From NCBI RefSeq assembly GCF_000427645.1, contig NZ_KE386571.1, forward strand, positions 620,001-684,000: a stretch of 64,000 nt of DNA, written 5' to 3'. The position numbers were made by a program, and so were the translations under genes. Below, one piece after another: positions 1 through 8,609 of the stretch. The notes under the pieces are model-generated. The model did no database searches and was not told the origin of the DNA. It saw only the letters and a program-made list of their open reading frames with translations. The stretch comes from Sphingomonas phyllosphaerae FA2 (GTDB lineage: Bacteria > Pseudomonadota > Alphaproteobacteria > Sphingomonadales > Sphingomonadaceae). Within the stretch, counting starts at the first letter, position 1, and each line of letters begins with the position of its first letter.

Positions 1-273
1 GATGTTCTGGCGCGTGGTGAAATGGCCATAGCCACGATCGTACTTGCGCGCGACATGCGCGAGCATCCGCATCTGCCGCGCGTTGAGCGTGCCATAGGGC
101 ACGGCGACGCGCAGCATATAGGCGTGCAGCTGCAGGTAGAGGCCGTTCATCAGCCGCAGCGGCTTGAACTGGTCCTCGCTCAGCTCGCCCGAAAGCCGAC
201 GCTGGCACTGGTCGCGAAATTCCTCGACCCGCGCATCGACGATCGACTGATCATATTCGTCGTACTTGTACAT
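1..273 (-). CDS. cysI: Nitrite/sulfite reductase hemoprotein, N-terminal part (cut by window edge)
   Basis: Only the first 91 residues lie in the window; the gene continues past position 1. The protein begins MYKYDEYDQSIVDARVEEF and soon reads RMLAHVARKYDRGYGHFTTR, the ferredoxin-like half-domain of siroheme/[4Fe-4S] sulfite and nitrite reductases. The family reduces sulfite to sulfide in the cytoplasm; the siroheme and cluster ligands would lie in the missing part. The ATG is preceded by GAGGAAG at normal spacing. It follows cobA (siroheme precursor synthesis) and a DUF2849 gene on the same strand, the usual alphaproteobacterial cysteine-assimilation order. Sulfite is the more likely substrate from this context; nitrite cannot be excluded from the fragment. 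Confidence 0.88.
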   Translation of the reverse strand, partial: MYKYDEYDQSIVDARVEEFRDQCQRRLSGELSEDQFKPLRLMNGLYLQLHAYMLRVAVPYGTLNARQMRMLAHVARKYDRGYGHFTTRQNI

Positions 274-313
274 CGTTGCTTCCTCGATCCCCGCGCAGGC
301 GGCAGGGAGGGGT

Positions 314-610
314 TCAGATCACCCAGTCGCCCGCAAGGGCATCGGCGGGCTTGAGCGTCAGATCGGGGCGGACGGTCGGGCCGAGCGCGCGAATCCGGTC
401 CTTTATATGCGCGGGGCGGGGACCGTCGGGGGTCTCGCTCGCCTCGATCACGTAGGGGACGTTGACGCGGCGCGCGGCCTCTTCCTCGCGCGCGATCGCC
501 TCGGCGCGCTCACCGGCGTCGCCGGCGTCGGCGATGTGGCGCGACCAGCCGTGGCCGGTCCACCAGACCACGTCGCCGCTCGCCAGATCGTTGCCGGTCA
601 CCAGCCTCAT
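314..610 (-). CDS. DUF2849 domain-containing protein
   Basis: A 98-residue soluble protein beginning MRLVTGNDLASGDVVWW. It matches DUF2849, a small family found almost only between cobA/cysG and cysI in alphaproteobacteria. The function is unknown; its fixed neighbourhood points to sulfite reduction or siroheme supply. Its ATG overlaps the cobA stop codon (ATGA), so translation is probably coupled. About 40 bases separate it from cysI. No signal peptide, membrane segment or metal motif is visible. Confidence 0.88.
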   Translation of the reverse strand: MRLVTGNDLASGDVVWWTGHGWSRHIADAGDAGERAEAIAREEEAARRVNVPYVIEASETPDGPRPAHIKDRIRALGPTVRPDLTLKPADALAGDWVI

Positions 611-1395
611 GCCATCGTCTCCGCCACCTTCGCATAGCCCGCCAGCCGGTCCTCGGCGTCGGACAGTTCCACCACCTCGCCAACGACGATGATCGCCGGG
701 CTCGCCACCTGCTCGCGCAACACCATCGCGCCGAGATCGGCGAGCAACGTGCGCAGCGCGCGATGGCCGGGCAGCGTGCCCTTCTCCAGCACCGCGACCG
801 GCATGTCCGGCGCGACGCCATCGGCCATCAATTTGTCGGCGATCGCCTCGGCGGTCGCGACGCCCATATAGATCACCAAGGTGCGGCCCTGTCCGGCGAG
901 CCCCGACCAGTCCTGATCGGTCAGCCCCTTGCACTGGCCGGCGACGAAGGTGACCGCCGAGCTGTGATCGCGGTGGGTGAGCGGCAGCATCGCCTCGGCG
1001 GCGCAGCCGAGCGCCGCCGACACGCCCGGGATCACCTCGACCGCCAATCCGGCGGCGCGCACTGCCTCAACCTCCTCGCCGCCGCGTCCGAAGATGAACG
1101 GATCGCCGCCCTTCAGCCGCACGACAACGCTGCCGGCCATGACATGCGCGACGATCAGCGCGTTGATCGCTTCCTGCGGCAGCGTGTGGCGCGCGCGGCG
1201 TTTGGCCACCGAGATTCGGTGCGCTTCAGGCGGGGCGAGATCGAGGACACGCGGGTCGATCAGCCCGTCGTGGACGACGACGTCGGCCGAACGCAACGCT
1301 TCAACCGCACGGACGGTTAGGAGGCCGGGATCGCCGGGGCCGGCACCGACGAGGATGACGCGGCCGCGCGCGTCGGGATCAAGAAGGGTCGCCAT
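607..1395 (-). CDS. cobA: Uroporphyrinogen-III C-methyltransferase
   Basis: SAM-dependent methylation of uroporphyrinogen III at C2 and C7 to precorrin-2, the first step towards siroheme. The 262-residue protein has the tetrapyrrole methylase glycine loop VGAGPGDPGLLTVRA near the N-terminus, VVRLKGGDPFIFGRGGEE in the middle, and VIPGVSAALGCAAE after it. It has only the methyltransferase domain, with no CysG-type oxidase/chelatase half. The start at MATLLDPDARG places the glycine loop at the usual distance; an in-frame ATG five codons upstream (1408–1410) is possible. It leads the cobA–DUF2849–cysI set and would supply its cofactor. Confidence 0.93.
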   Translation of the reverse strand: MATLLDPDARGRVILVGAGPGDPGLLTVRAVEALRSADVVVHDGLIDPRVLDLAPPEAHRISVAKRRARHTLPQEAINALIVAHVMAGSVVVRLKGGDPFIFGRGGEEVEAVRAAGLAVEVIPGVSAALGCAAEAMLPLTHRDHSSAVTFVAGQCKGLTDQDWSGLAGQGRTLVIYMGVATAEAIADKLMADGVAPDMPVAVLEKGTLPGHRALRTLLADLGAMVLREQVASPAIIVVGEVVELSDAEDRLAGYAKVAETMA

Positions 1396-1541
1396 GATGG
1401 CATCGCACATGGGGCAGGGCGGCGGATGGCGCAATCGAGCGATGCTTGGCGGTGGCGTAGGATTGGTTTTGTGGTGGTTGTTGCTGAGGGTGGGGTGGAC
1501 ACAGCGGCGTTTGGCTTGCCGGGCGCGGCGGTGGCTGATTG

Positions 1542-1643
1542 GACAGACATGGGCCCCTGCCTGCGCAGGGGCGACGGTTAAAATGGGACGGATCCGATCA
1601 ACAAAAGCCGTCGCCCCTGCGCAGGCAGGGGCCTATGTCTGTC
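1542..1643. repeat. Palindromic repeat pair, family A (two inverted ~37-bp units)
   Basis: Two units of the form gacagacatgggcccctgcc... (1542–1578) and its near-perfect reverse complement (1606–1643) face each other across a short AT-richer spacer. Each unit also contains its own short hairpin (cccctgc-ctgcgcagggg). The same unit recurs at 37100–37235 and, as a single copy, inside glyS at 41802–41838. Apart from this pair, the 296-base gap between cobA and the DUF808 gene shows nothing I can support. Confidence 0.85.
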
Positions 1644-1691
1644 GAGTTGAAGCGTGACGGCGCCTCGCAGGCGACAGACGTGTGTCGCCCC

Positions 1692-2606
1692 TCAATGCCG
1701 CGCCGCATGACCCTTGTGCATGACCGCCGCGATTACGCCGCCGACGATCAGCCCGAACACCCCGGCTACGCCAGCGCTGACCAGCCAGCCGAGCGCACCG
1801 CCGCCCGCGCCCTCGGCGAGATGATGCACGAATTGGGCCGGTGCCGGCACGCCGACATCGGCGGCATTGTGGATCAGCAGGTCGCCGCCGACCCACAGCA
1901 TCGCCGCGGTGCCGACGACCGTCAGCACCTGCATCAGCACCGGAACGCCCTTCACCAGCCCGCGTCCGATCGCCTGCGCCGCCGCCGACGGTCGCTGCGC
2001 CAGATACAGGCCAACGTCGTCCGCCTTCACGATCAGCGCAACGACGCCGTACACGCCCGCGGTGATCAGCACGGCGACGATCGCCAGCGTCACCGCCTGC
2101 GTCAGCAGCGGCTGGTCGGACACCTCGCGCAGCGCGATCACCATGATCTCGGCCGACAGGATGAAGTCGGTGCGGATCGCGCCCGACACCTTTTGCTTTT
2201 CCAGCGCGACCGGGTCGGTCGTCACCGTTTCCTCGTCCGCGCCATGCCCGCCCGACACCGCCTCGATCACCTTTTCCGCACCCTCGAAGCACAGGAACGC
2301 GCCGCCCAGCATCAGCAACGGTGCGAGCGCCCAGGGCGCGACCGCGCTGAGGATCAGCGCGGCGGGCAGCAGGAACAGCAACTTGTTGCGGATCGACCCC
2401 AGCGCGATCTTGCCGATGATCGGCAATTCGCGCTTCGGCGAGAGTCCGACGACATAGCGCGGGGTGACCGCGGTGTCGTCGATCACCACTCCGGCTGCCT
2501 TCGTCCCCGCCTTGGTGGCGGCGGCCCCGACATCGTCGAGCGAGGCCGCGGCCAGCCGCGTCAGTCCCGCGATGTCGTCGAGCAGCGCGACGAGTCCGCT
2601 TGCCAT
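1692..2606 (-). CDS. DUF808 (YedI-like) inner membrane protein
   Basis: A 304-residue protein of the DUF808/YedI family, whose function is unknown. The N-terminus MASGLVALLDDIAGLTRLAA and the segment KELPIIGKIALGS-like region (PKRELPIIGKIALGSIRNK) are family hallmarks. Several hydrophobic stretches follow, roughly residues 75–105, 150–195, 215–245 and 270–300, separated by the charged loop EEKxxx around residues 125–140. It stands alone between an intergenic repeat pair and astD, on the same strand as astD but without overlap (about 20 bases). Family assignment is firm; any function would be a guess. Confidence 0.87.
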   Translation of the reverse strand: MASGLVALLDDIAGLTRLAAASLDDVGAAATKAGTKAAGVVIDDTAVTPRYVVGLSPKRELPIIGKIALGSIRNKLLFLLPAALILSAVAPWALAPLLMLGGAFLCFEGAEKVIEAVSGGHGADEETVTTDPVALEKQKVSGAIRTDFILSAEIMVIALREVSDQPLLTQAVTLAIVAVLITAGVYGVVALIVKADDVGLYLAQRPSAAAQAIGRGLVKGVPVLMQVLTVVGTAAMLWVGGDLLIHNAADVGVPAPAQFVHHLAEGAGGGALGWLVSAGVAGVFGLIVGGVIAAVMHKGHAARH

Positions 2607-2627
2607 GTCGTTCGATCCTTTTATAAA

Positions 2628-4037
2628 TCAGGCGTCGGCGAGGCCGATGCCGATCGTCGCGCGGGCCGCCTCGGCTTCGTTCGAGACGACGGGATAGGCG
2701 CAATAATCGGCGGCGTAATAGGCGCTTGGGCGGTGGTTGCCCGACCAGCCAATCCCGCCGAACGGCGCGGACGACGACGCGCCGTTGGTCGGACGGTTCC
2801 AGTTGACAATCCCGGCGCGCGCGCCCGCCCAGAAGCGGTCGAACAGCGCCGGAGTCTGGCTGATCAGCGAGGCCGACAGGCCGTAGCGGGTGTTGTTGGC
2901 CTCTGTGATCGCGCCGTCGAAATCGTCAGCGCGGATCACCTGCAGCAACGGGCCGAACAGCTCGATATCGGGGCGGTCGCCAACATCGGTGACGTCGATG
3001 ATGCCGGGCGTCACGAACGGCCGATCCTCGGCCGGGCGCGCCATATGCTGGATCGGGCGACCGCCCTTCATCATTAACGCGAGGAAACTCTCGGTCAGCC
3101 CGTCGGCGGTGTCATTGTCGATCACCGGGCCCATGAACGGCGCCGGATCGTCGTGCGGCGCGCCGACGATCAACCGGCGGGTCAGCGACGCCAGCTCGGC
3201 AAGCAACGGTTCCGCCAGCGATTCCTGCACGATCAGCCTCCGCGCGGCGGTGCAGCGCTGCCCGGCGGTGGTGAAGGCTGACTGGACGATCAGCACCGCG
3301 GCGGCGTGCAGGTCGGGCGTGTCCCACACGAGGATCGGGTTGTTGCCACCCATCTCCAGCGCGAGAATCTTCTCGGGCTTCTCCGCGAAGGCGCGGTTGA
3401 GCGCGATACCGGTGCGCGCCGAGCCGGTGAACAGCAGCCCGTCGATCCCGTCGTGCGCGGCGAGCGCACGGCCCTCGTCGGGGCCGCCGATCACCAGCCG
3501 CAGCGTCTCGGGCGGAACCCCGGCGGCGTGAAAACAATCGACCAGAAACGCGCCGGTGGCGGGGGTTTTCTCCGAGGGTTTGAAGACGATGGCGTTGCCC
3601 GCGATCAGCGCGGGGACGATGTGGCCGTTGGGCAGATGTGCGGGGAAATTATACGGGCCCAGCACCGCCAGCACGCCGTGCGGCTTGTGGCGCAAAGCCA
3701 TGCGGGTGTTCATCGGCGCGTCGAGCCGGCGCTGCGCGGTGCGCTCGGCATAGGCGCTGACCGAGATATCGACCTTCGCCGCGACGGTGTCGACCTCGGT
3801 GCGCGCCTCCCAGAGCGGCTTGCCGGTTTCGCGCGCGATCAGGTCGGTGAAGGCATCGGCGCGCTGGCGGACGACATTGGCGAAGCGGCGCAGCGTTTCG
3901 ATGCGGAACGACAAGGACTTGGCCGCCCACGGCACGAAGCCGGCGCGCGCCGCCGCCACCTCGGCATCGACGTCGGTCGTCTCCGCACGCCACAGTTCCG
4001 CGCCGGTGGCGGGTTCGAAGGAGATCAGCTCTGCCAT
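2628..4037 (-). CDS. astD: N-succinylglutamate 5-semialdehyde dehydrogenase
   Basis: An aldehyde dehydrogenase of 469 residues. It would oxidise N-succinylglutamate semialdehyde with NAD+ in the arginine succinyltransferase (AST) route of arginine use. It shows LGPYNFPAHLPNGHIVPAL and FKPSEKTPAT (cofactor and AstD-like substrate segments), LEMGGNNP (general-base Glu) and AGQRCTAARR (catalytic Cys). I chose MAELISFEPATG; an in-frame ATG at 4062–4064 adds nine residues (MKVTAKTSG). No other ast gene is in the window, so the specificity rests on sequence resemblance only. It lies just downstream of selO on the same strand. Confidence 0.85.
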   Translation of the reverse strand: MAELISFEPATGAELWRAETTDVDAEVAAARAGFVPWAAKSLSFRIETLRRFANVVRQRADAFTDLIARETGKPLWEARTEVDTVAAKVDISVSAYAERTAQRRLDAPMNTRMALRHKPHGVLAVLGPYNFPAHLPNGHIVPALIAGNAIVFKPSEKTPATGAFLVDCFHAAGVPPETLRLVIGGPDEGRALAAHDGIDGLLFTGSARTGIALNRAFAEKPEKILALEMGGNNPILVWDTPDLHAAAVLIVQSAFTTAGQRCTAARRLIVQESLAEPLLAELASLTRRLIVGAPHDDPAPFMGPVIDNDTADGLTESFLALMMKGGRPIQHMARPAEDRPFVTPGIIDVTDVGDRPDIELFGPLLQVIRADDFDGAITEANNTRYGLSASLISQTPALFDRFWAGARAGIVNWNRPTNGASSSAPFGGIGWSGNHRPSAYYAADYCAYPVVSNEAEAARATIGIGLADA

Positions 4038-4084
4038 GCCGCTGGTCTTAGCCGTAACTTTCATCAGGGCGGAAGGGGGGATCG

Positions 4085-5443
4085 TCAGCGCAGCGCGTCG
4101 CCCATCACGCGGATGTTGGCGATGGTTGCGCCAAATGGCCCCCAATCGTCGGCATCGGCGATCGGCGACCAGATCGCCTCGACCCGGTCGATCAGCATCG
4201 AGCACGGCTCCCCCTGCCAATAGGCGTGATCGCGCGCGCGGCGGGGCGAAAAGGCCTGTAGATGTTGACGGACCTCGTCCCATTCATTGCCGTAAGTTTG
4301 CGGTAGTGGTTGCGCAAAGGCATCGAAGAAGAACTGGTCGACCGGCGTGAGCGTCGCGCGCAACGCCCGTTCGACCGCCTGTACCAGTGCGCGGTTCTCC
4401 TCCGGTGCGCGTGGCACCCGACCCATCCGCCACAACACCGCTTCGGCGATCGCGGGCTGATACTGGCCGGCGAACGCGTCGAGCGCGGCGATCAGCGGCT
4501 CGGACTCGCTGATCTGCGCGAGCGAGGAAGCGAGCTGCATCACGTCCCACAGGATTGCCTCGGGCTGGCGGCCGAAGGCGTAGAGCCCGGCGTGGTCGAA
4601 ATAGGCGGCGACGAACCCCGGGTCCCACACCGGCGCGAACCGCCACGGACCATAGTCGAAGCTCTCGCCGGTGACGTTGATGTTGTCGGAATTGAGCACG
4701 CCGTGGACGAACCCCGCCGCCATGTAGCGCGCGGCGAGCGTCGCGGTGCGCGCAACGACCCGCTCCAGCAGCCGGACGGGATCGTCGCTGTCCTCGCCAT
4801 AGAGTTCGCGCAGCACATAGCCGGTCAGGCGGCGCAGCGCGTCCTCGTCGCGGTGGTAGGCGAGCCGCTGGAACGTGCCGATGCGGATATGCGAATGGCT
4901 GAGCCGCACCAGCACGCTGCCGCGCGTCGGCGAGGGTTCGTCGTTGCGCTCCAGCGCCTCGCCGGTTTCGATCAGCGAGAAACTGCGCGAGGTCGGCACG
5001 TTCAGCGCCTCGAGCATCTCGGTCGCCAGCACCTCGCGGACGCCGCCCTTCAGCGTCAGGCGGCCGTCGCCGAACCGGCTCCACGGCGTCTGCCCCGATC
5101 CCTTGGTGCCGAGGTCCATCAACCGCCCGCGATCGTCGCGGAGTTGCGCGAAGGTGAAGCCGCGCCCGTCGCCGATGTCGGGATTGTACACGCGGAACTG
5201 ATGCCCGTGGTAGCGCAGCGCCAGTGGCTGTTCGAGCGAGCCGGGTAGCGGCGCGAAGCGGCCGAAATGCGCGACCCATTCGGCATCGTCGAGCGTGTCG
5301 AGCCCGACCTGCGCCGCGGCGCGATCGTTGCGAAAACGAAGTATCGCCTGCGGGAAGCGCGCCGCGGCGACTTCGTCGTAAAAGGGGTCACCAAGCGCGG
5401 TGAGGGTGCGCTCGGGGCGATATGCTTGCGGGTCGACGGCCAT
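4085..5443 (-). CDS. selO: SelO/YdiU-family protein adenylyltransferase
   Basis: A pseudokinase-fold enzyme of the YdiU/UPF0061 family. Characterised members transfer AMP to Ser/Thr/Tyr of target proteins. The core is clear: PLALRYHGHQFRVYNPDIGDGR, GSGQTPWSRFGDGRLTLKGG (nucleotide loop), HGVLNSDNINVTGESFDYGPW (catalytic and metal-binding Asp/Asn segment) and LWDVMQLASSL. At 452 residues it is shorter than E. coli SelO, and the last ~70 residues do not show the usual conserved family ending; they read YWQGEPCSMLIDRVEAIWSP instead. It may therefore belong to a divergent subgroup. Divergent from the hydrolase at 5482; the two starts are 38 bases apart. Confidence 0.85.
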   Translation of the reverse strand: MAVDPQAYRPERTLTALGDPFYDEVAAARFPQAILRFRNDRAAAQVGLDTLDDAEWVAHFGRFAPLPGSLEQPLALRYHGHQFRVYNPDIGDGRGFTFAQLRDDRGRLMDLGTKGSGQTPWSRFGDGRLTLKGGVREVLATEMLEALNVPTSRSFSLIETGEALERNDEPSPTRGSVLVRLSHSHIRIGTFQRLAYHRDEDALRRLTGYVLRELYGEDSDDPVRLLERVVARTATLAARYMAAGFVHGVLNSDNINVTGESFDYGPWRFAPVWDPGFVAAYFDHAGLYAFGRQPEAILWDVMQLASSLAQISESEPLIAALDAFAGQYQPAIAEAVLWRMGRVPRAPEENRALVQAVERALRATLTPVDQFFFDAFAQPLPQTYGNEWDEVRQHLQAFSPRRARDHAYWQGEPCSMLIDRVEAIWSPIADADDWGPFGATIANIRVMGDALR

Positions 5444-5481
5444 GCCGCGATATGGGGGGCGGTCGGCAGGGGGCGCAAGCG

Positions 5482-6354
5482 ATGGCGGAATTTCGGGACA
5501 TTTACTGGTGGTCGAGCGACGGGCTGCGGCTCCATGCGCGCGACTATCGGGGCGCCGATGACGCGCCGCCGGTGCTGTGCCTGCCGGGACTGACCCGTAA
5601 CGCGCGCGACTTTGCCGATGTGGCGCGGTCGATCGCGCCCGTGCGCCGCGTGATTGCGGTCGAGTTCCGCGGGCGCGGCGAAAGCGGCTATGCCAAGGAC
5701 CCGATGAGCTATGTCCCGCTGACCTATGCGCAGGACGTGGTGGCGCTGCTGGACGATCAGAAGATCGACCGCTTCGTGACGATCGGGACGTCGCTGGGCG
5801 GGATCGTGACGATGCTGCTCGCCGGGCTGGCGCCGGGACGGCTGGCGGGGGCAGTGCTCAACGACGTCGGGCCGGAGATCGAACCGGCCGGGCTCGCGCG
5901 CATCCGCGGCTATGTCGGCAAGCCGAGCACCTGGCCGACGTGGATGCACGCGGCGCGCGGGGTGCAGGAGGGCAATGCCGGTGCCTATCCCGACTGGGGG
6001 ATCGAGCAATGGCTGGCGATGGCCAAGCGGCTGTACCGCGTCAATTCCGCCGGGCGGATCGTGCTCGATTACGACATGAAGATCGCCGAGCCGTTCCGCC
6101 TGCCCGGCAACGAGGCGGGGCCGGACATGTGGCGCGCGCTGGCGGCGCTGGCCGGGGTGCCGGTGCTGGTGGTGCGCGGTGCGCTGAGCGATATCCTGTC
6201 CGCGCGCACCGCCGAGCGGATGGTCGCGACGCTCCCCGACGCCACGCTGGTGACGGTGCCGGAGATCGGCCACGCGCCCATGCTCGACGAGCCGGCGGTG
6301 CAACCTGCGTTGCGGCACTGGCTGGCGCGGACCGGGAACCGCCCGGCGGACTGA
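5482..6354 (+). CDS. Alpha/beta-fold hydrolase
   Basis: A 290-residue cytoplasmic hydrolase without a signal peptide. The strand/oxyanion segment is LCLPGLTRNARDF, the nucleophile elbow is IGTSLGG (Ser104), and the C-terminal catalytic His is in EIGHAPMLDEP. EFRGRGESGYAKDP after strand 4 is typical of the fold. The start at MAEFRDIYWW matches the usual length; an upstream start in the same frame would run into the selO promoter region. The substrate cannot be told from the sequence. It is followed by a family D palindromic repeat rather than a coupled gene. Confidence 0.88.
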   Translation: MAEFRDIYWWSSDGLRLHARDYRGADDAPPVLCLPGLTRNARDFADVARSIAPVRRVIAVEFRGRGESGYAKDPMSYVPLTYAQDVVALLDDQKIDRFVTIGTSLGGIVTMLLAGLAPGRLAGAVLNDVGPEIEPAGLARIRGYVGKPSTWPTWMHAARGVQEGNAGAYPDWGIEQWLAMAKRLYRVNSAGRIVLDYDMKIAEPFRLPGNEAGPDMWRALAALAGVPVLVVRGALSDILSARTAERMVATLPDATLVTVPEIGHAPMLDEPAVQPALRHWLARTGNRPAD

Positions 6355-6426
6355 GGCGCTGTCGCGGGGCTTTACGACCTTGGCCCGGAGAGCCCGCGGA
6401 TGACAAAATTGTTTCCCAACTCATTC

Positions 6427-6507
6427 CGTCATCCCGGACTTGATCCGGGATCGCGCTTCTGCGCCGACCGAGGAGAAGCGGGGCCCCGGATCAAGTCCGG
6501 GGCGACG
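6427..6507. repeat. Palindromic repeat pair, family D
   Basis: Left unit cgtcatcccggacttgatcc and right unit ggatcaagtccggggcgacg are inverted relative to each other, and each contains a cccgga/tccggg hairpin. One further half copy is at 45643–45676. It sits between an alpha/beta hydrolase and an SDR gene on the same strand and could end transcription or stabilise the upstream mRNA. Confidence 0.8.
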
Positions 6508-6548
6508 TTCTATAGGGCGATGGAGCAGCCCTATCATGGAGCGTCTGC

Positions 6549-7307
6549 ATGACCGGCGTTCGGGACGCTCATACTGCCGTGTTGCCCCTCAAGGGACGCC
6601 GCGCCGCGATCACCGGCGGGACGACCGGGATCGGGCGCGCGATCGCGCGGTTGCTCGCCGCCGAGGGCGCGTCGGTGTTCATCGGCGGCACCGATCGGGC
6701 GCATCTCGACGCGGCGCTGGCGGACATCCGCAAGGTGGGAACAGGCGAGGGCGCGCTGCACGACCTGTCCGACCCCGACAATGTCGGGGCGTTCCTGTCC
6801 GCCGCCGACGCGGCGCTGGGCGGCTATGACATCGTCGTCGCCAATGCCGCGGAGGCGGCGTCGGGGCTGACCGAGATGGACGAGGCGGCGGTGCGACACG
6901 CGATCTCGCTCAACTTCACGCACTATCTGCTGCTCGCGCACCGCGCCGCCGCGACGATGGCGCCCGGCGGCGATATCGTGATGATCGGCTCGACCAGCGC
7001 CTATGTGCTCGGGCCGCATTCGACCGTCTATGCGGCGATCAAGCACGGGTTGCAGGGCTTCTCGATCGCGCTGCGCCGCGAGCTGGGCGGCAAGGACATC
7101 CGCGTCGCTTTGGTCGAGCCGGGCAAGACCGGCTCGGACATGCAGATGCCCGACGTCAGCCCCGAGGAGCAGCGCGAACAGATCGAGGCGGGGACGATGC
7201 TGCGCGCCGAGGATATCGCGGTCGGCGTTCGGTACCTGCTGACCCAGCCGCGCCGCACGGTGATCCAGCGGCTGACGATCAGCCCGCGCGTGCAGGAGGA
7301 GGAATGA
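6549..7307 (+). CDS. SDR-family NAD(P)-dependent oxidoreductase
   Basis: A classical short-chain dehydrogenase of 252 residues: cofactor loop TGGTTGIG (22–29), NAAEA in place of NNAG (99–103), and catalytic Ser148, Tyr161 and Lys165 (YAAIK) with canonical spacing. The Gly-rich loop lacks an obvious Arg for NADP. The last codons overlap the start of the GH130 gene (ATGATG), which strongly suggests translational coupling and a shared role in sugar or glycan metabolism. The actual substrate is unknown. Confidence 0.87.
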   Translation: MTGVRDAHTAVLPLKGRRAAITGGTTGIGRAIARLLAAEGASVFIGGTDRAHLDAALADIRKVGTGEGALHDLSDPDNVGAFLSAADAALGGYDIVVANAAEAASGLTEMDEAAVRHAISLNFTHYLLLAHRAAATMAPGGDIVMIGSTSAYVLGPHSTVYAAIKHGLQGFSIALRRELGGKDIRVALVEPGKTGSDMQMPDVSPEEQREQIEAGTMLRAEDIAVGVRYLLTQPRRTVIQRLTISPRVQEEE

Positions 7308-8437
7308 TGGTCGACTGGCCGCATGACGCGCTGGTGCTGACCCCGCACGACATCGATCTGTCGCGCTCGCCGCTGGCGGGGAAGATCGACGCCGAGACCT
7401 ATGTGCTGGGCGCGTTCAATCCCGGCATGACGCGGCTGCCGAACGGCAATCTGTTGCTGATGGTGCGTGTCGCCGAGGCGCTGCGTCATCCGGTGCGGGA
7501 GCAGCAGGTTCATGCGATCCGCTGGCACGACGGCGGCTATGTGCTCGATGCGTGGCCGCTGTCGCTGGTCGACACGTCCGACCCGCGCAAGTTCATGATG
7601 CGCGGCGGCGGGTGGAAGGTGATGGCGCTGACGTCGCTGTCGTGGCTGTTGCCGGTCGAGCTGGATGCCGAAGGGCGCGGGGTGGTGGCGATCCACTATG
7701 ATCGCGCGATCGCGCCGCGCACCGACTATCAATGCTATGGCGTCGAGGATGCGCGGATCACGCAGGTCGACGGGCGTTATTACATGACGACCTGTTCGGT
7801 CAGCCCGGAGCGGCATTCGACGACGCTCTACACCAGCGACGATGCGCTCGACTGGACGCTGGAGGGGATCGTTCTCGATCACCAGAACAAGGATATGCTG
7901 ATCTTCGAGGGGAAGGTCGGCGGTAAATTCTGCGCGCAGACGCGGCCGCTCGGCGATTTGTATTTCGCCTATCCGCCTGAGTCCGAATGGCGCGCGGGGC
8001 CGTCGATCAATCTCGCGACCTCGCCCGACGCGCTGCACTGGAAGCCGTATGACAAGCCCGGCATCCGCCCGCATGCGCAGACGATGGCGACCGCACGGAT
8101 GGGCGGTGGCGCGCCGCCGGTGCTGGCGGAGGTCGGCGGACGGCGGGGCTGGCTGTCGCTGTGGCATGGCGTCGAGCCGTCTGGCGTGGTCGGCATCTAC
8201 CGGACCTATTGGACCTTGCTCGACCCGGACGATCCGTCGCAGGCGCTGGCGACCGATCATGCGCCGCTGCTCGAGCCGGCGCCGGAGTTGCTCAAGCCGC
8301 TGGAGAATCTGCTTTACGTGACCGACGTGGTGTTCACGACCGGGATCGCGGACGGCGGCGACCATTGGGCGGTGGCGAGCGGCGAGGCCGATCTGGCCTG
8401 CCGAATCACGCATGTGCCGAAGGATCGGATCGGGTGA
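7304..8437 (+). CDS. Glycoside hydrolase family 130 protein
   Basis: A 377-residue beta-propeller protein of the GH130 family. Members act on beta-mannosides, either as phosphorylases (releasing mannose-1-phosphate) or as beta-1,2-mannosidases. Visible family features are GAFNPGMTRLPNGNLLLMVR at the start of the propeller, GVEDARITQVDGRYYMT (catalytic Asp region), EGKVGGKF, ARMGGGAPPVL and DHWAVASGEADLACRI near the C-terminus. No signal peptide is seen, so it is probably cytoplasmic. It overlaps the upstream SDR gene by four bases. I cannot choose between phosphorylase and hydrolase from the residues visible. Confidence 0.87.
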   Translation: MMVDWPHDALVLTPHDIDLSRSPLAGKIDAETYVLGAFNPGMTRLPNGNLLLMVRVAEALRHPVREQQVHAIRWHDGGYVLDAWPLSLVDTSDPRKFMMRGGGWKVMALTSLSWLLPVELDAEGRGVVAIHYDRAIAPRTDYQCYGVEDARITQVDGRYYMTTCSVSPERHSTTLYTSDDALDWTLEGIVLDHQNKDMLIFEGKVGGKFCAQTRPLGDLYFAYPPESEWRAGPSINLATSPDALHWKPYDKPGIRPHAQTMATARMGGGAPPVLAEVGGRRGWLSLWHGVEPSGVVGIYRTYWTLLDPDDPSQALATDHAPLLEPAPELLKPLENLLYVTDVVFTTGIADGGDHWAVASGEADLACRITHVPKDRIG

Positions 8438-8451
8438 TCGTCGTCTGTCAT

Positions 8452-8530
8452 CCGTCATTGCGAGCGGAGCGAAGCAATCCAGGGCGACCTGGTCCGGCCC
8501 TGGATTGCTTCGCTCCGCTCGCAATGACGG
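8452..8530. repeat. Palindromic repeat pair, family B (perfect 33-bp inverted repeat)
   Basis: The arms ccgtcattgcgagcggagcg... (8452–8484) and 8498–8530 are perfect reverse complements over 33 bases, with a 13-base loop. The same repeat occurs at 17995–18073, 35548–35625 and, with a degraded left arm, 45723–45801. Arms of this length would form a cruciform or a very stable RNA hairpin. Here it lies just after the GH130 gene. Confidence 0.88.
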
Positions 8531-8540
8531 CGAACACGAA

Positions 8541-8573
8541 AAGGCCCGGAGCGCGCGTGCGCCCCGGGCCTTT
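8541..8573 (-). terminator. Rho-independent terminator of the small exported-protein gene
   Basis: The stem aaggcccgg/ccgggcctt has a GC-rich loop. Read on the minus strand it is followed by TTTTC, placing it about 35 bases after the stop codon at 8610–8612. Confidence 0.7.
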
Positions 8574-8609
8574 CATCATCACGCCGGCATACCGGCGCAA
8601 CGGCTCGGA

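Noticed and set aside
1542-1643. CRISPR-like repeats
   Set aside because: The repeated units are inverted pairs, not regularly spaced direct repeats, and no cas gene is present. The same holds for all repeat families here.
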